This document shows, in pieces, positions 38,391 to 50,411 of a DNA stretch of 64,000 bases. The stretch is from Lunularia cruciata. Taxonomy: Eukaryota; Streptophyta; Marchantiopsida; Lunulariales; Lunulariaceae. Each line of letters opens with the position of its first letter. Positions within the stretch are counted from its first letter, which is position 1. Location: the NCBI GenBank assembly GCA_948567375.1, contig OX419757.1, positions 66,967,836 to 67,031,835 on the forward strand, written 5' to 3'. The position numbers were made by a program, and so were the translations under genes. Under the pieces are notes generated by a model. It did no database searches and was not told the DNA's origin. It saw only the letters and a program-made list of their open reading frames with translations.

Positions 38391-38570
38391 TTCAATATTG
38401 ATATACCGATGGTCTCAAGTATCCTATCCTTTAGCAGATTGCAATCAGGTCTCTTGTTGCATCATTTGTAACATTCGAACACAACTTCTCTACGTACGGA
38501 TCCATTTACTCAAAGTTGAGCCAGAATAAAGTCAAGGAGCTGGTCTACATCAAGATCAACTAAAATAGCT

Positions 38571-41089
38571 TCAATAAATGTTCAAGCAGATGCAGAGGAC
38601 TCAAAAAACAAGAATTCAAATTGCTGCAATGGTATAATAGAATTTGTTCAATTCTTGCTTTTACAAATTATTTTTTATTGATTAAAACCAACAACCTAAC
38701 AATCCTATTGAGAAAGTTAGGTTTTTGTATCCTTAACAAATATGCTTTACATTTCATTTTTGAATAAAGGAATTGCCGTGGTCATCCAATGCGGGCTTCC
38801 TTCCTTGTTTGCAGCCGCGGCTCCCGTCAGGGCCTCCGCTGCCACGTAGAGCTAATCTGCGCCTTCTTCCACCCCGAATCTTCGCCTTTGGATGCCTCAT
38901 GCGGCATCTTTCACCGTCCGATTTAGAGCTGCAGGTTAAAACGCACGACAGTAGTCATTCCTCAGTGGATGTGAATTCACAACTCGACAACGACGGAAGT
39001 GGAGGGAATTGCTGGAGCAAAAGGGAAGTGTATCGCATAGACTTCGAATTTGCTTCGAGTGGAAGGCACCAATTCCTTGGGAGAGAGAGGAGGAGGAGGA
39101 GGAGGGGGAGGAAGGAAGGAGACGAAGAAGTAAACCCTGTGTCTCCCTTTCGTAGTAGATATACTGGTTAATTATCGTTTGGTTTCACAGCTTTCGTCGG
39201 CCTTGTCATAATGAATATTTTATAGATTTTATCTAATTATTAATAAAAAATTGGGAAATTTTATAATGACTAATATTAAATTTCACCTTCATTCACCTAT
39301 ATAAATTAAATTCTTTTAGACTACTAATAAATTTTTTGGAATAAAAGATGAAATTATATAAAATTTCGGATGATAGATATAAATATAGGTGCATGAGATG
39401 GATAATTTTTTATTTTAGACGTAATAATATGTTTTCATGTTATGAAAATTGGGGCAAAAATTAGTTGAAAAAAGAAATAAAAGGATCCTTTAATAGTTGT
39501 GTCATAATTTATAAAGCTAATTCTTCATTCAATTTAGAACTCATGAATGCAAAATTTCATAAAATAAAATAAAAATCGTATTATATATATTTTCATAATA
39601 AAAACTAAGGAGCACATGCATAGGACTGTATTTAAAAAAATAATTTTATTTCTAGTATTTGTGAGCAAGGGCACTAACTAAAGGTTAAAGAAAGTATATC
39701 TTTCAAGGTTCAAATCATTTAAAAGATCGGTAGATTATTTGATAGATCTCTTATATAAACTGATATAAGATTACGTTATGGATAAAAGTAAGTACTATTC
39801 ATATTTATTTATTATAATAAATTTAATTATATATAAATAATATTATAAAATTTATTTTAGAAGATTAAATTATACAAATAATCAGAAACAGAGGGTTTTA
39901 GTGAATTTCGATAATAATACTACTTAGCAGATAACTGAAAATTTACTGACTGAATGGCCCTTGATGTTGATGTGGGTACATTGGGACTGTGTATGAAGTC
40001 CATGACCACGGTGGGATCCTGTTATGTAAACTGGTATAAGAACGGAGAGAAAAGGCACTGGCGGTCCTCGTGCAAGGAACGCGCGGAGCACCAACGGGTT
40101 ACGGAAATCGCACGCAAGGATGGAGAAGAGTGGGACGAGCGTACTTCGTTGCTTCTATGTTCGCGCAGTAGCCTCCATTGATTTGACGGGTGCGTCATAC
40201 GATCTGTCGGCGAATGACGGATAAGGCGACGGTGGCTGCAGCAGCGAGGGTGTTAACGGCATGCTTTAGGTGTGGGAGAGATGCGAGGGTTAACGACTCA
40301 AAACTCCGATGGACTGTCACAGTTGAGTCTTGTATCAAAGCGCACACACGTTTCGTTATGCTCCGGATCGAGTTTAGCATCTTGTCTTCGGAGAGATTGC
40401 ATTTTGAACAATTGTCCACAATAGTGAGTCATGTCTTTGGAATTAGAGCTGGGAAAATTTCCAGAAGTTCCTTAAACAAGTAAGTTCTTTAACTTTACCA
40501 AGCTTAGATGAACAAACCTCACTATCCTCAGTTTCAGCGCGCCGATGTTCCTAATTTACTAGCTAATTGTTCTAATCAGCTAAACAGATTTCTTGCTAAG
40601 TTTGGGGAAGCATACACTCATGTACCCTATTCAAGCTTGAAGCACCATATCCGGTACGCTCAACTTTCGACGAAAATAGAGGAACTTCAGAGAAATGTAG
40701 TAAGGTAAGATGATGCTATTTCAGGGATTTCCTTGATCCTATATCCATAAGTAGCCCAGGCGCATAATCCATAATACACATGGTATTAGACATTATTTAG
40801 ACCACAAATAAGAATAAATGTCCACGTGCATGAGAAAAAGGTGCATCTTCAAAGAGATTATTCAACTGGACGAGAGTGGTGTCAAAAGTGAAAAAGAGGA
40901 CGGAATGTGCGCCAGAATCGCCAAGTTAGGGGATCTCAATATTGCCGAAATTGTGGGTTCTGGAATTCATGCACCAAGCCGGTTTTCTCCACGGCCAGTC
41001 AGCACTTTGTATCTGTGATGACGTGAAAGTCTGAAAAGCTATAAATTAGTGGCCTGGCTACGTACCTACCGGTCCATCCCAGAGAAGAG
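38571..41089. other. No gene I can name
   Basis: A GC-richer patch (38773-39180) ends in a purine tract (39079-39121). AT-rich DNA follows to about 39950, then a second GC-richer patch with short frames (39954-40181, 40190-40483, 40508-40708). The last would give a helical peptide ending QLSTKIEELQRNVV, but I could not build a convincing gene around it. Confidence 0.35.
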
Positions 41090-41519
41090 ACGTGAGACTT
41101 TATGACCCAGGCGAAGACTAGAGAGAGAAGAGAGAGAGACAGAATCCGAGTGAAGTGTGAGAAATGAAGTGAAGAGGGATGAACGAAGAAAAGAAGTCTC
41201 ACAAGAGGTTTGAAGAGTAGGTAGTAGAGAGGCCCCTCGAGGAGGAGGAGGAGGAGGAGGTTGGAAGGAGCTGAGTGTTGAAAGCCCGTTTCAAGCTCTT
41301 ACAGTTCAAATAATTCGCTTTCGGAGCGGAGCAGCGGAATTCAATTTTTCTGCACCGTTAGAGAGAGGCAGAGTCATTTGTCGGGGAATTGTTCCCCAGC
41401 GTTTGAAGATATAGAGATCAGCTTATCATGCGGTGAGGCTCCGTATACAGCTAGATGTAATTTGAGAGAACTTTTTAAATTTGTGACCAGCTTCAAAGGG
41501 GAGATTGTTGGTCGATTTC
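41090..41519 (+). promoter_or_regulatory. GA-rich leader of the RING-H2 gene
   Basis: GAGAGA and GGA-repeat tracts (GGA repeats at 41241-41260) precede the ATG at 41520, as in many plant 5' UTRs. No clear TATA box or splice pair was identified. Confidence 0.4.
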
Positions 41520-43061
41520 ATGTATCCAGACATCGGAACAATCAGTGGAATTGGTAGTTCTGGCATCATGAATACGCAAGGAGTGTCAAGTATTAATAAC
41601 AACAGTCCTGACACATCGTTTGCAATCAACAGTAAGATTATGATCGTTGCTGTGGCGGTTCTATTTTCGGTGGTGTTCTTCATCATCGGACTTCATGTTT
41701 ATGCGAAATGGTTCTGGAGAAGTGGTGGAAGAGGAGTCAGCGGTAGAGGATGGAGGAGGAGGAGGCGCCTGGAGTTTGCTCCCGATTGGCCTGGGCATTC
41801 AACGACTGATACCCAGACAGGCTTGGACAAGGCGGTTGTGGATTCGCTCCCCACTTTCACTTACAGTGAGGAGAAGTCGGCAGCTGCCAAGGAGGTAATG
41901 GAATGTGCAGTTTGCTTGGAGGAGTTTGCTGAGGGAGAGCGAGGGCGTTTACTACCCAAATGTGCCCACAGCTTCCACATTGACTGCATAGACATGTGGT
42001 TCCACACCCATTCTACCTGTCCCTTGTGTCGGTGTAGCGTTGCACCTGATGAGGCCGATCAGGTAGCAGCTGGGATTTTGGCGCAGCAGAGGGAAGGAGA
42101 GAGCGCTTCTTCGAGTGCTGATGTTGTGCTTAATATAATTGAGGGCAGTGGTGACAACAACACCAGCTATGAGAGGCACAGACAGGCTGGTGCCGCAGCT
42201 GCTGCTGCAGTGACAACTGCAAGTGTGGACCTCCGCACAAGCTATGGGGGTTCACATGAGCGTAGTACAGAAGAGGACACTAGTCCAGGTTCAGAACCAG
42301 AAGCGGGACCAGAATCTCAACTGTCCAGGCCGCCTACACCAAGACGATCAGTGCTGGAGTCTCCTTCCAGCAGGAGATTGGTGCCGGAGTCTCCTTCCAG
42401 CAGAAGGTCAGTGCAGGAGTCCCCTTCCTTTGGCAGGAAGCCTACTTCAGTGGCTCCAAAGCCTTCTTCAGTGGAGCCAAAGCCGGTTGGGATCCCTCCA
42501 AATGTTCTCTTCTTTGGAAATGGGACACAGATGGGTGTTACTCAAGCAGCTCCAGTCCCTAGGGAGGAGAATTCCGGTCGAAGATCGGGTGTGCAGCCTC
42601 TGAATCGTCTAAGGATCGAGATTCCGAGGGGCCAACAGGGTCAGGATTACAACGGCAGCGTAGGTTCTGATGACCCACATCGTTCTTCCGTGGATGCACA
42701 GCAGCCCAAATCACCAATAGGTCGTCTTGTAACATCGAGTTTCCGGCGCTTGTTGAGCATTGGAAGAAGTACCAATAGTGCGGTGATAGACGGCGTTTGC
42801 ATTGACGAGTGTGAAAATGGTCGTGACCGTGATTTCGGTCTGGGTCCTGTTACTCAGCCCCTTCAGCCGAGTCAGGATCGTGAGGAGGGTCAATTTCTTC
42901 AGGCAAACCGTGATCAGAGCCAAATTGTTCAACCAAGCTGTGAGCAGGGTCAAATTTCTATTGCAAACCGTCATATTCCGCCGGCAAATCGTGATGTTTT
43001 TCGGCCAGGTTGTGATCCTAGTAAGTTCCTTCAGACAGGAGTCATGTTGACCACCGGGTAG
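41520..43061 (+). CDS. ATL-type RING-H2 E3 ubiquitin ligase, 513 aa
   Basis: A membrane-anchored RING E3 that would recruit a ubiquitin-loaded E2. A hydrophobic segment at about residues 40-60 is followed by a basic stretch, the ATL signature GLD (101-103) and a canonical RING-H2 finger with zinc ligands C129, C132, C148, H150, H153, C156, C167 and C170, and Trp160 in its usual place. After the finger is a long low-complexity tail with three near-identical RR-x-V-x-ESPS repeats (about residues 270-305), Pro/Ser/Lys-rich repeats and a Gln/Asn-rich end with repeated ANRD. ATL proteins are usually 200-400 residues, so the tail is long. The first ATG of the frame was chosen; TTG codons lie just upstream. 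No introns, as is usual for ATLs. The substrate cannot be told from sequence. Confidence 0.9.
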   Translation: MYPDIGTISGIGSSGIMNTQGVSSINNNSPDTSFAINSKIMIVAVAVLFSVVFFIIGLHVYAKWFWRSGGRGVSGRGWRRRRRLEFAPDWPGHSTTDTQTGLDKAVVDSLPTFTYSEEKSAAAKEVMECAVCLEEFAEGERGRLLPKCAHSFHIDCIDMWFHTHSTCPLCRCSVAPDEADQVAAGILAQQREGESASSSADVVLNIIEGSGDNNTSYERHRQAGAAAAAAVTTASVDLRTSYGGSHERSTEEDTSPGSEPEAGPESQLSRPPTPRRSVLESPSSRRLVPESPSSRRSVQESPSFGRKPTSVAPKPSSVEPKPVGIPPNVLFFGNGTQMGVTQAAPVPREENSGRRSGVQPLNRLRIEIPRGQQGQDYNGSVGSDDPHRSSVDAQQPKSPIGRLVTSSFRRLLSIGRSTNSAVIDGVCIDECENGRDRDFGLGPVTQPLQPSQDREEGQFLQANRDQSQIVQPSCEQGQISIANRHIPPANRDVFRPGCDPSKFLQTGVMLTTG

Positions 43062-43164
43062 TTCTTCAGGGAGGTTCACGTAGGCAAGGTTGAGTTCAGT
43101 ATGAATCATCTCGATTTCGCTGAAGTATATACATATATCATTAAGGGGCACAAAACAGGAGACT

Positions 43165-44190
43165 GGGGGCCCCAACAAGAGGAGAATTTTTGCTCCTTGG
43201 AGGTTAGTACCAGTCAGCCATTTAGCGTCTATTACCTACTTCCCCAGAATTGCAGAACCATTTTTCGTGGTCCTTCTGAGCACGGCCGCAACCTACACCC
43301 ATTGATTGGGTGATTGTAATTAGAAGGGGGAGAAATGTTTGTCACAGCACCGATGTCCACCATTCCATGGTGGCTAGCTGAAAGGAGGAGGGGATGGTCC
43401 GCGTGGTGACTAGGTTCAACAGGAGGAGAAATATTGGTACTTGGTGGTTACTTCCGTTCTGCCATTCAGCGTCTCAAATACCTACTTCCCCAGAATTGCA
43501 GAACCATTATTCGTGGTTCTTCTGAGCACGGCCTCAAGCCACACCCATTGATTGGGTGATAGTTATTAAAAGGGGGAGAAATCTTTTCCGCAGCATCGAG
43601 TCCACCATGGTATGTTGGGTAGCTGAAGGATGAAGGAGGGCGTGATCGTGTACATGGTCACTGGGCTTCAACATGCGGGAAATACTTGTTACCTGGTGGT
43701 TAGTACCATTCAGCCATTCAGCGGCTCCACAACTACTTCCCCAGAATTGCAGAAGTGCAGAAGTGCAGAACCATCTTTCGTGGTTCATCTGCGCACGGCC
43801 TCAAGCCACACCCATTGATTTGTGTGATAGTAATTAAAAAGGGGAGAAATCTTTTTCGACCGCATCCATGTCCACCATGGAATGGTGGCTAGCGTAATGG
43901 AGGAGGAGGGCGTGATGGTGACTGGATTGAACAGGAGGAGAAATAATTTCACTTGATGATTAGTACTGTTCGGCCATTCAGCGTTTCAAATACCTACTCC
44001 CCAGAATTGCAGAACCATTGTTCGTGGTTCATCTGAGCACGGCCTCAAGCCACGCCCAATGATTGGGTGATAGATATTAAAATGGGGAGAAATCTTTCTA
44101 CAGCATCGATGTCCACTGTTGTGGCCAGCGAAATGGCTGTGGGAGGATGGCCGAATGGTGGCGACTGGTTTCCTCAAGAAGGAGAAATTA
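43165..44190 (+). repeat. Four tandem repeats of about 250 bp
   Basis: CCCCAGAATTGCAGAA occurs at 43242, 43488, 43739 and 43999 (spacings 246, 251 and 260). Each unit also has TCAGCCATT(T/C)AGCG, a TTCGTGGT...GAGCACGGCC stretch, CACCCATTGATT, GGGGAGAAAT and TCCACCATGG-like sequence. The copies are diverged and non-coding. They begin about 100 bp after the RING-H2 stop codon, so the first could lie in its 3' UTR. Confidence 0.85.
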
Positions 44191-47100
44191 GTTACAAGAT
44201 ACTTATTATGAGTGCTGTTTTGTCAGTTTAGATCGCACGAGAAAAGTTCATAGTGGAGATATTAGTGTAAAGATTACAGTTAGTACAGATAGGGTTATTA
44301 TGGGATTGATCCATCGATGCTGTAAATAATTGGATGAGTAGAGTGACACGGTCACCCATTCAGTGGCCGGGCTTAGTCTTCCGCGAGTTGTACAGAGGAT
44401 CGTCCCACCATGTGAATACCATAGTGTAGGGTTGAAAAATAACAGCCCATCCTCATACGGAAGCTTTGCCATCCAACATTACTGTCGCATCTAAATGTTT
44501 AAGTAAAGGGAAAGATGTTCACAAAGTACAATTGGTTTCCTGTTTTCAGGGTTTCAGTCAGTCAATGTCGATGTCGCCATCGTCGAAGCTGTATGTGAAT
44601 GTTGACCAGTCAAAGACTTGTGGGGAGAAGCCCTACGGTAGCTCAATGGTTTACTTTCGACGAACTCGTACCGTGACGTCACTTTATTCTGCAAATCAAT
44701 CTAGATCATGGCATGCAGTCTATAAAGCTTTCTCTACTTTACGAGTTCTTTTGACTTCAGTAGCCAGTCTTCTTGTTGCCTTTGAATTTGCCAGTCGGGT
44801 CAAACGAACATCATCTTTGCTGGCTCACTCCTACGCTGCCTCATCCTGCTCGGGTTGGTCGGGGTTCCGATGGTACTACCTGCACTTGGGTTACGGGAAA
44901 TCTTGATTATAGTCGACCCAGGGGATTAGTTGATCCTTGACGTACCTTCAGTCGGGACGTTTCTGTTCGTCCATCAGCTTATTCTCTTTCTCTCAGTCCT
45001 GGGATTCCAAACTCGCTTTAAGAATGTACCCTGGTTGTACAAACCTCGGACTCCACTTCTTCAATCCATGGCCAGCAGAGGGTATGTCCCACCTGTCATA
45101 TTTCAAACAATTGTTTACTACCCCACTGTGAGTAATGGAGCAAGCTAGATAATCCTTACGATATTGTTCCCGCACTGTTTAACCAACTCTGCCATTCTGG
45201 CAGCCAGAAGTGACGTCCTCCCATTTATGCTGGGATTCGTGGTGGTGCTTTAAGTTGTGTCCAACTTCACCCCTTACAGATTTGTCTTACAGATTCGCAA
45301 GAGTGCAGTATAGGAGTAGTCTCGGATGAAAGCGGCTTTCAGTTATGTCGTCCTGACTGTTCCAAACTTTGTGAGTTCCTCAAGCAAGCATCCATGCGCT
45401 CCTCTCCCTCAATGGTCAAAGTTTGCGTGACAACTCGCGACAGCAGGTACATGGAAAGCAAGAATATAGCGTCTAGCAGGAATGGGATTCATTTATGTCT
45501 CTCACATGTGCTATCCGGGAGTGGCATGCTCGGATGTCTCACTCCTACCTTGGTGACGGTCAAACCCACATAGCGAGGAAACCTGGAGAGGGAGGATGTT
45601 AACCCCACTCCAATGTCAGAAGACCCACTTTTCTGCTCGAGAATGGCAAACAGATCCAATCCCTGTGCAGAAAAAGAACACTGTCATCCGCATGGGTGTC
45701 TGGCCCATCGCGTTCTTTCTCACAGCTGTAGGGAAAGCGCAAAGGATATACATTGTACCAGGTGGGGGCAGGTCGGAACCTGACTGATCTGAGAGGATGA
45801 GATTCGAAATTTCATTCAGCACAGATTCAAATTGAAGGAACGTAGATAGGAACGTTTTTATATGACTCCCTGCGTTTTTATATGACTCCCATAGTTTACC
45901 TCTCTCTAACCACTCATTTACGTTCCCACTGTCGTTCTCATCGTCTGCAACTTTACCCTACAGTACTTTCACCTTCTCTCTCGAGATCTCCAATGTATGT
46001 GTACAGACACATTGAAGACAAGACGGTCTTGAGATCTGTAATTTTCCAGCGTAGACGAGTCTGTAACAGGTGTGCGGGGAATAGGGGAAGGGACAAGAAA
46101 AGAAAGGAAATATAAACACAAAAGAAGAGCTTACTGTCATGGCTTGAGAGTGCTGTATCTCCTACAACCCGTATAAGTAGGAATCTTCCTATGATGGTCC
46201 AAGCATTAAACCCAGATATAGATCTCCATGGACGGTGGCCAGGGAAAGGGAGAGTAAGTTACTATTAGACGTACTGTAGTCAACAGGAGCAAGCAGATGT
46301 AGCTGAAAGAGAGCCCTGCAGGTACCTTTGATTGCTGGCTGGACTCCATCCATTCCACACAACATACGGTGTTGCTCTTAGGGAAATTTTCAGCAGCTAG
46401 CAGCTATACTATCAGAGCCTATGAAGCGAATCAAACTCAGAAGCAAAATTGGGTCCCCCAGCAGTCAAAAGTTCACGTCCAAGATTGACTCTTGTCGTTT
46501 CCCAACTCGAAAGCACGAGCGTTTGTGGGCCCTTACTAGCAAGTAGTGAGTGATCGCAGGTGATCCTGATCAGATTAGATGAGGTCAATGTTTTCTCCAT
46601 AGCCCGTAGTTGACAAAGTGAAAATTCACTCGAGGAAACTCCTTCCTACCCCTTCTTTGAAAGAAGATGTCTACAGGTTACTGTGGGCAATGAGTTTTCT
46701 TCTGTTCTCCTACGATCTCAAGTGGTCCATCGAAGCACATGCCATTATTACGCTGAGGGAAATAAGAAGGTCTCCCACCAACTTCTCTTCCTTCACATTA
46801 GGTCACAATAACATTGAAGCGAAACTTCACAGAACCTCACATGTCTGAGCTCAATTGCTAGAGTCCAATCATGTTTCCCCATCATGGTCGTCGTGTTAGA
46901 AGCATCTCGATAATGACAGTCACTTCTGTGCAATATAAAAGCCATGCACATTCTTCCACATTCTGGTCCGTTTTCATCTATTCTGGTCCTTTCCAGTAGA
47001 GAGAAAGCTTGACGAGTTCGACGGAATTCGCCGGAAGGGGACGTTCGAGTGTGTGAAAAGTGAGACACGCCGTCACGTGCCTCATCGGCCTCTTCAATTG

Positions 47101-47442
47101 TTCTGCGGTAACGCCACGTGGAGAGTTCTTTGGAGAAAATATTTTCCGCTACGTGGAGTCTTCTCAAGAACCGCGACCGCGTCTCGTAGGGTGCGACTCC
47201 CTACAACCCTAATTCCATTGCTTAGGGGCCGTGGCGGTTTATACTTGCTAACTCGGCTTAGCCTATGCGCCTAAGTCGGAAGTCTACTTAAACGAGTTAC
47301 TCTAGAGAAAAAGCACTTGAAACAGAATTTAAAGTGCCTCAGTGGCTGTTTGGTTTTCGAAATGCACAAAAGAACATTAGGGCTCTAATGTTGTTGTATT
47401 CATAAACAGAAATGCTTTTCTTCAGCTAATTCATTCACATTT
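44191..47442. other. No recognisable gene
   Basis: Contains a 146-codon frame (44466-44906, +) and others of 60-124 codons, none with a known motif. A short tandem duplication of TTTTTATATGACTCCC lies near 45852-45890. Confidence 0.4.
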
Positions 47443-47455
47443 CCTTAACTTTAGA

Positions 47456-47648
47456 GAATTGTTAAATACACTACACTTTTTACTGCATACACCACACCAC
47501 GCACCACCACTAAATTAAATATACCACAATCATCGCATCACAGTTTATTGAAAAAGAAACAGTCTTCGAAGTGCTGCGTCGATATCTTCTAAGAATATTA
47601 TACACTAACTGTGGTATATTTAGTAAAATGTAGTGTATTTAACAATTC
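47456..47648. mobile_element. Putative MITE
   Basis: Perfect 20-bp terminal inverted repeats GAATTGTTAAATACACTACA (47456-47475 and complement at 47629-47648) bound 193 bp of AT-rich DNA. A second inverted pair, AAATATACCACA, lies inside. The flanks CTTAACTTT (47444-47452) and CCTAACTTT (47649-47657) resemble a 9-bp target duplication, as made by Mutator-like transposases, although three bases separate the left one from the inverted repeat. Confidence 0.65.
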
Positions 47649-47657
47649 CCTAACTTT

Positions 47658-50411
47658 GATGAATTTATTATGTTGTTATTACGACTAGAAATAAACATCT
47701 CATATACCAGCCAAAACCTTCTACGCAGACCTCTCCATACTGCAACCAAGTTGGCATGAAGCCATGTAAGGAAAGCTGGATATTTAATAATTTTCCCTAC
47801 GAGAATTCATATTAGACCCAAGATCTATTGGATGGGGAGTTTTCTTAACAGCATTTTGTAGACATTTGCAAATCTCAACTTATTGATTAGCATGCCTTGC
47901 TTTGCCTGGTCCTTTATTGGATGAATTCTTTGAGTGGCCTGCAGTCTTCCTTCGTATATTCTATATTCTACATTCTTCATAAAACCCTAGATCGATTATT
48001 TTGGCTTGGTTGCTTGTAGAGCCCATCTAATCTCCATATAAGGAAAGAGATCATGCTTTAGTTGTTATAGGAAGCATGATTTTTAGAATAATTAAAACCA
48101 TTTAAAATAAAATTTATGACCGGAGAACTCAGAGTTTCAGTATATAACAATTTATGTACAACGATTTACGTTATGTTTAAACTCAATTTCTTTTATTAGT
48201 TTTCTCATCTTTCTCTTTTAGGTCAATGTATTAGTTGTGATATAAAAAGAAGACATGCATACGGTAGCTTTGGTAATGCGATATTTCTTGGCGACCTCAA
48301 TATTAGAGAAGGTTTTACCTTTAAATTTTCTATAAAAAGGTCGTACCTAATTGGGTACTATTTATTAATTGTACGTACTTTTAAGTTTAATGGTAGACCT
48401 ATAAGAAATGAACATATTGGCGTTTTAAGTGGTATTTGGTGACGATGAAGATAATTAGATATTAAGAATAAACAAGAAGTCCAACAAATATTACCGATAG
48501 TTTAGTATTATCGAGTAATATCAACTATCGGTAATATTATCGAGTCGAATCTATTCTTGATACCAGGTCTTGATAGTATTAGTAATATTTAGTAATATCA
48601 ACCATCGGTAATATATATTTAGTAATATCAACTATCGGCTATATCGGCCTTGATACTAGGTCCTTACGTAAACTATTGTATGATATCTCTAAAAGAGATA
48701 TCATAAGTTACTTTTCGATCTACTTTCCAGATACCAGCAAATCGTACTCGACAATAACCACAGAAACTAGAAAATTTTCCAAAGCAATAAACCTACATAA
48801 GTCCATACAGCTGGCCAAGTTTACTATGCTCTAAAAATCAACTAAATGACTTCATGAAGCTGGCCAAGTTCACTCTATTCCAGAAATTGGAGCTTAGCCA
48901 GAGCCCTGTCGTGTATGGAAATCTTCAGTCTGTACACAAGCACGTTCTAAAGAAGAGTTCTATCTTACAGTACTCAAACTTTTTTGAATGCGGGAGTCTG
49001 CTCCTATGGAAAGACTGAGCTTTTTGGATACTGGAGCTTGAAGTCAAGGTCTTAAAGAGTATTAGTGAAAGTCTGTGTACTTGTTTTCCTGCTGGAGTGA
49101 AAAGTTAGAGTGTACGTATCTTAACGTGAGAAACTAGCTCAAGTACGGTGGTAATCTTTTCTTCGAAGAACACACTGTAAAGTACCGGTTACTTTCTTGC
49201 GTATTGATACGGCAGATAATTATAACAAGGTCAGACAGCTTCAATGATTATCTTTTCGAGGCTTAGCTGGTGGGCGGTACAGAATGAAGAGAAAAAAAGA
49301 TTCACTTGGTGTACTTGGTAATGGTACTGAAATAAGAATGGCCGGTCAAACAGAATACATAATGATGGAAGGGGGAAACTCATACAACTCAGTTAGTACT
49401 GGGTACTAATTTTCGTGAATTTACTTACCTACAGAGACAGGAGTTCTATCGAGAGAGAGAGAGAGAGATAGAGAGCACAAACAGTTGACTTGGAAGTACA
49501 GGCTAAAGCAATCTATATAATTGTCCCTAAGAGGACCAGCGCAGGTACTCGGAAAGACAAAGAAAAGACCGTAAATATTATTCAAAGAAACGCATATGGT
49601 GAGAGAAGTACACGGTTAGTAATGAAAATGGTTATTCCGAAGAGGAAGGACCTCAGTGTACAAGTACTCCCACAAGAATAAGGGAGTAAAACTGCATGCC
49701 CTGGTTGCCTTTGAAGTCGTTCTGACATACCAACAAGAAGATCCGAAAATCGTCCATGTACTCAATAGTTTTCGTAGTGCAGCCACTGGTCCCAAGGATC
49801 CGGCAAGTAGGATGCGTATCTCACCCCAACCTCAACTTTCGTAGCATAAGAAGCAATATTCTTGACCTGAAGCTATTTTACTACGCACGCAGCTTACAAC
49901 TCATACTTCAGCACGGAACATCATGAGATAAAACATACTTCCTAAAAGTGGCCAATCTTGAAATGAAGGGGAAAGAGCGTCCACTCTACTTCGCTTCTTG
50001 CTTCAAAAGTATCGAGCTTTCGAAATAACAGTCAGATGGTCTTAGATGGGTGATGTCCGGAATACAAGCTTCACATCCTCCATGTAATCAGAGTAGATCA
50101 CCCAGAAAAGTTCACAACAGATTGTAGAGAGCTTGCAAACCGCTGGTTGATGTGTAGAATGAATGGAGCTGCTTAATTACAGCCAATAAAACACTCTGAA
50201 ATTTATGATTGAAAATTCCTGTGGTGCAGGGACTGGTAAAGGATAAGCGAAAGGACCAAATATCCAAGTTAGTGGGTGTGCTGAGGTCAAAGTCGACCAT
50301 ACAGCCCGCCTAACTCTTGGTCTTCTTGTATACATGACAACATGTCCTCGAAGCACAAGTATCAACAGACTAGAAGCTAAACGCGGTCGATATGGTTGCC
50401 GTACATGAGGT
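47658..50411. other. No recognisable gene; small repeats
   Basis: AT-rich, with a cluster of inverted and direct repeats at 48490-48640 and a (GA)9 run at 49451-49468. Nothing in it looks coding. The right end would hold the 3' UTR of the GH47 gene. Confidence 0.5.
48490..48640. repeat. Inverted and direct repeat cluster
   Basis: ATTACCGATAGTT (48490-48502) is the exact complement of AACTATCGGTAAT (48523-48535). AGTAATATCAACTATCGG also recurs near 48591 and 48621, once with one change. Confidence 0.8.

Larger units (their letters stand above)
30190..38570 (+). pseudogene. Decayed hAT-superfamily transposase, interrupted by two insertions
   Basis: Three pieces (30190-30980, 36611-37000, 37578-38570) form one plus-strand hAT transposase remnant. 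Piece 1 has QKKGRSNPTIRTFF and a BED-finger-like KCKHYN (about 30319). Piece 2 has VTRGAHTNSMITNKAA and KFPTKFFYRCVSHMLHFLVK (from 36617), matching the hAT VTDNAANCKAAG...CAAHCLDLIL region, then ASTRWGMIERCFQQLLKLDT. Piece 3 ends with the C-terminal dimerisation motif, readable as DGLKYPIL, FEHNFSTYGSIYSKLSQNKV and ELVYIKIN (about 38398-38560). Stops and frameshifts are frequent, so it is dead. Part of piece 3 is duplicated in tandem. The ends and terminal inverted repeats were not found. Confidence 0.75.

Noticed and set aside
40190-40708. Possible two-exon small gene (40190-40479 joined to 40532-40707)
   Set aside because: The implied intron would be only 52 bp, the first frame has no recognisable domain, and I found no continuing exon after the donor-like site at 40708.
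43165-44190. CRISPR-like array
   Set aside because: Repeats are about 250 bp and diverged along their whole length, with no short repeat and unique-spacer structure. The genome is eukaryotic.
44466-44906. 146-codon plus-strand frame
   Set aside because: No ATG-led domain, no motif and low-complexity Ser content. Chance is adequate as an explanation.
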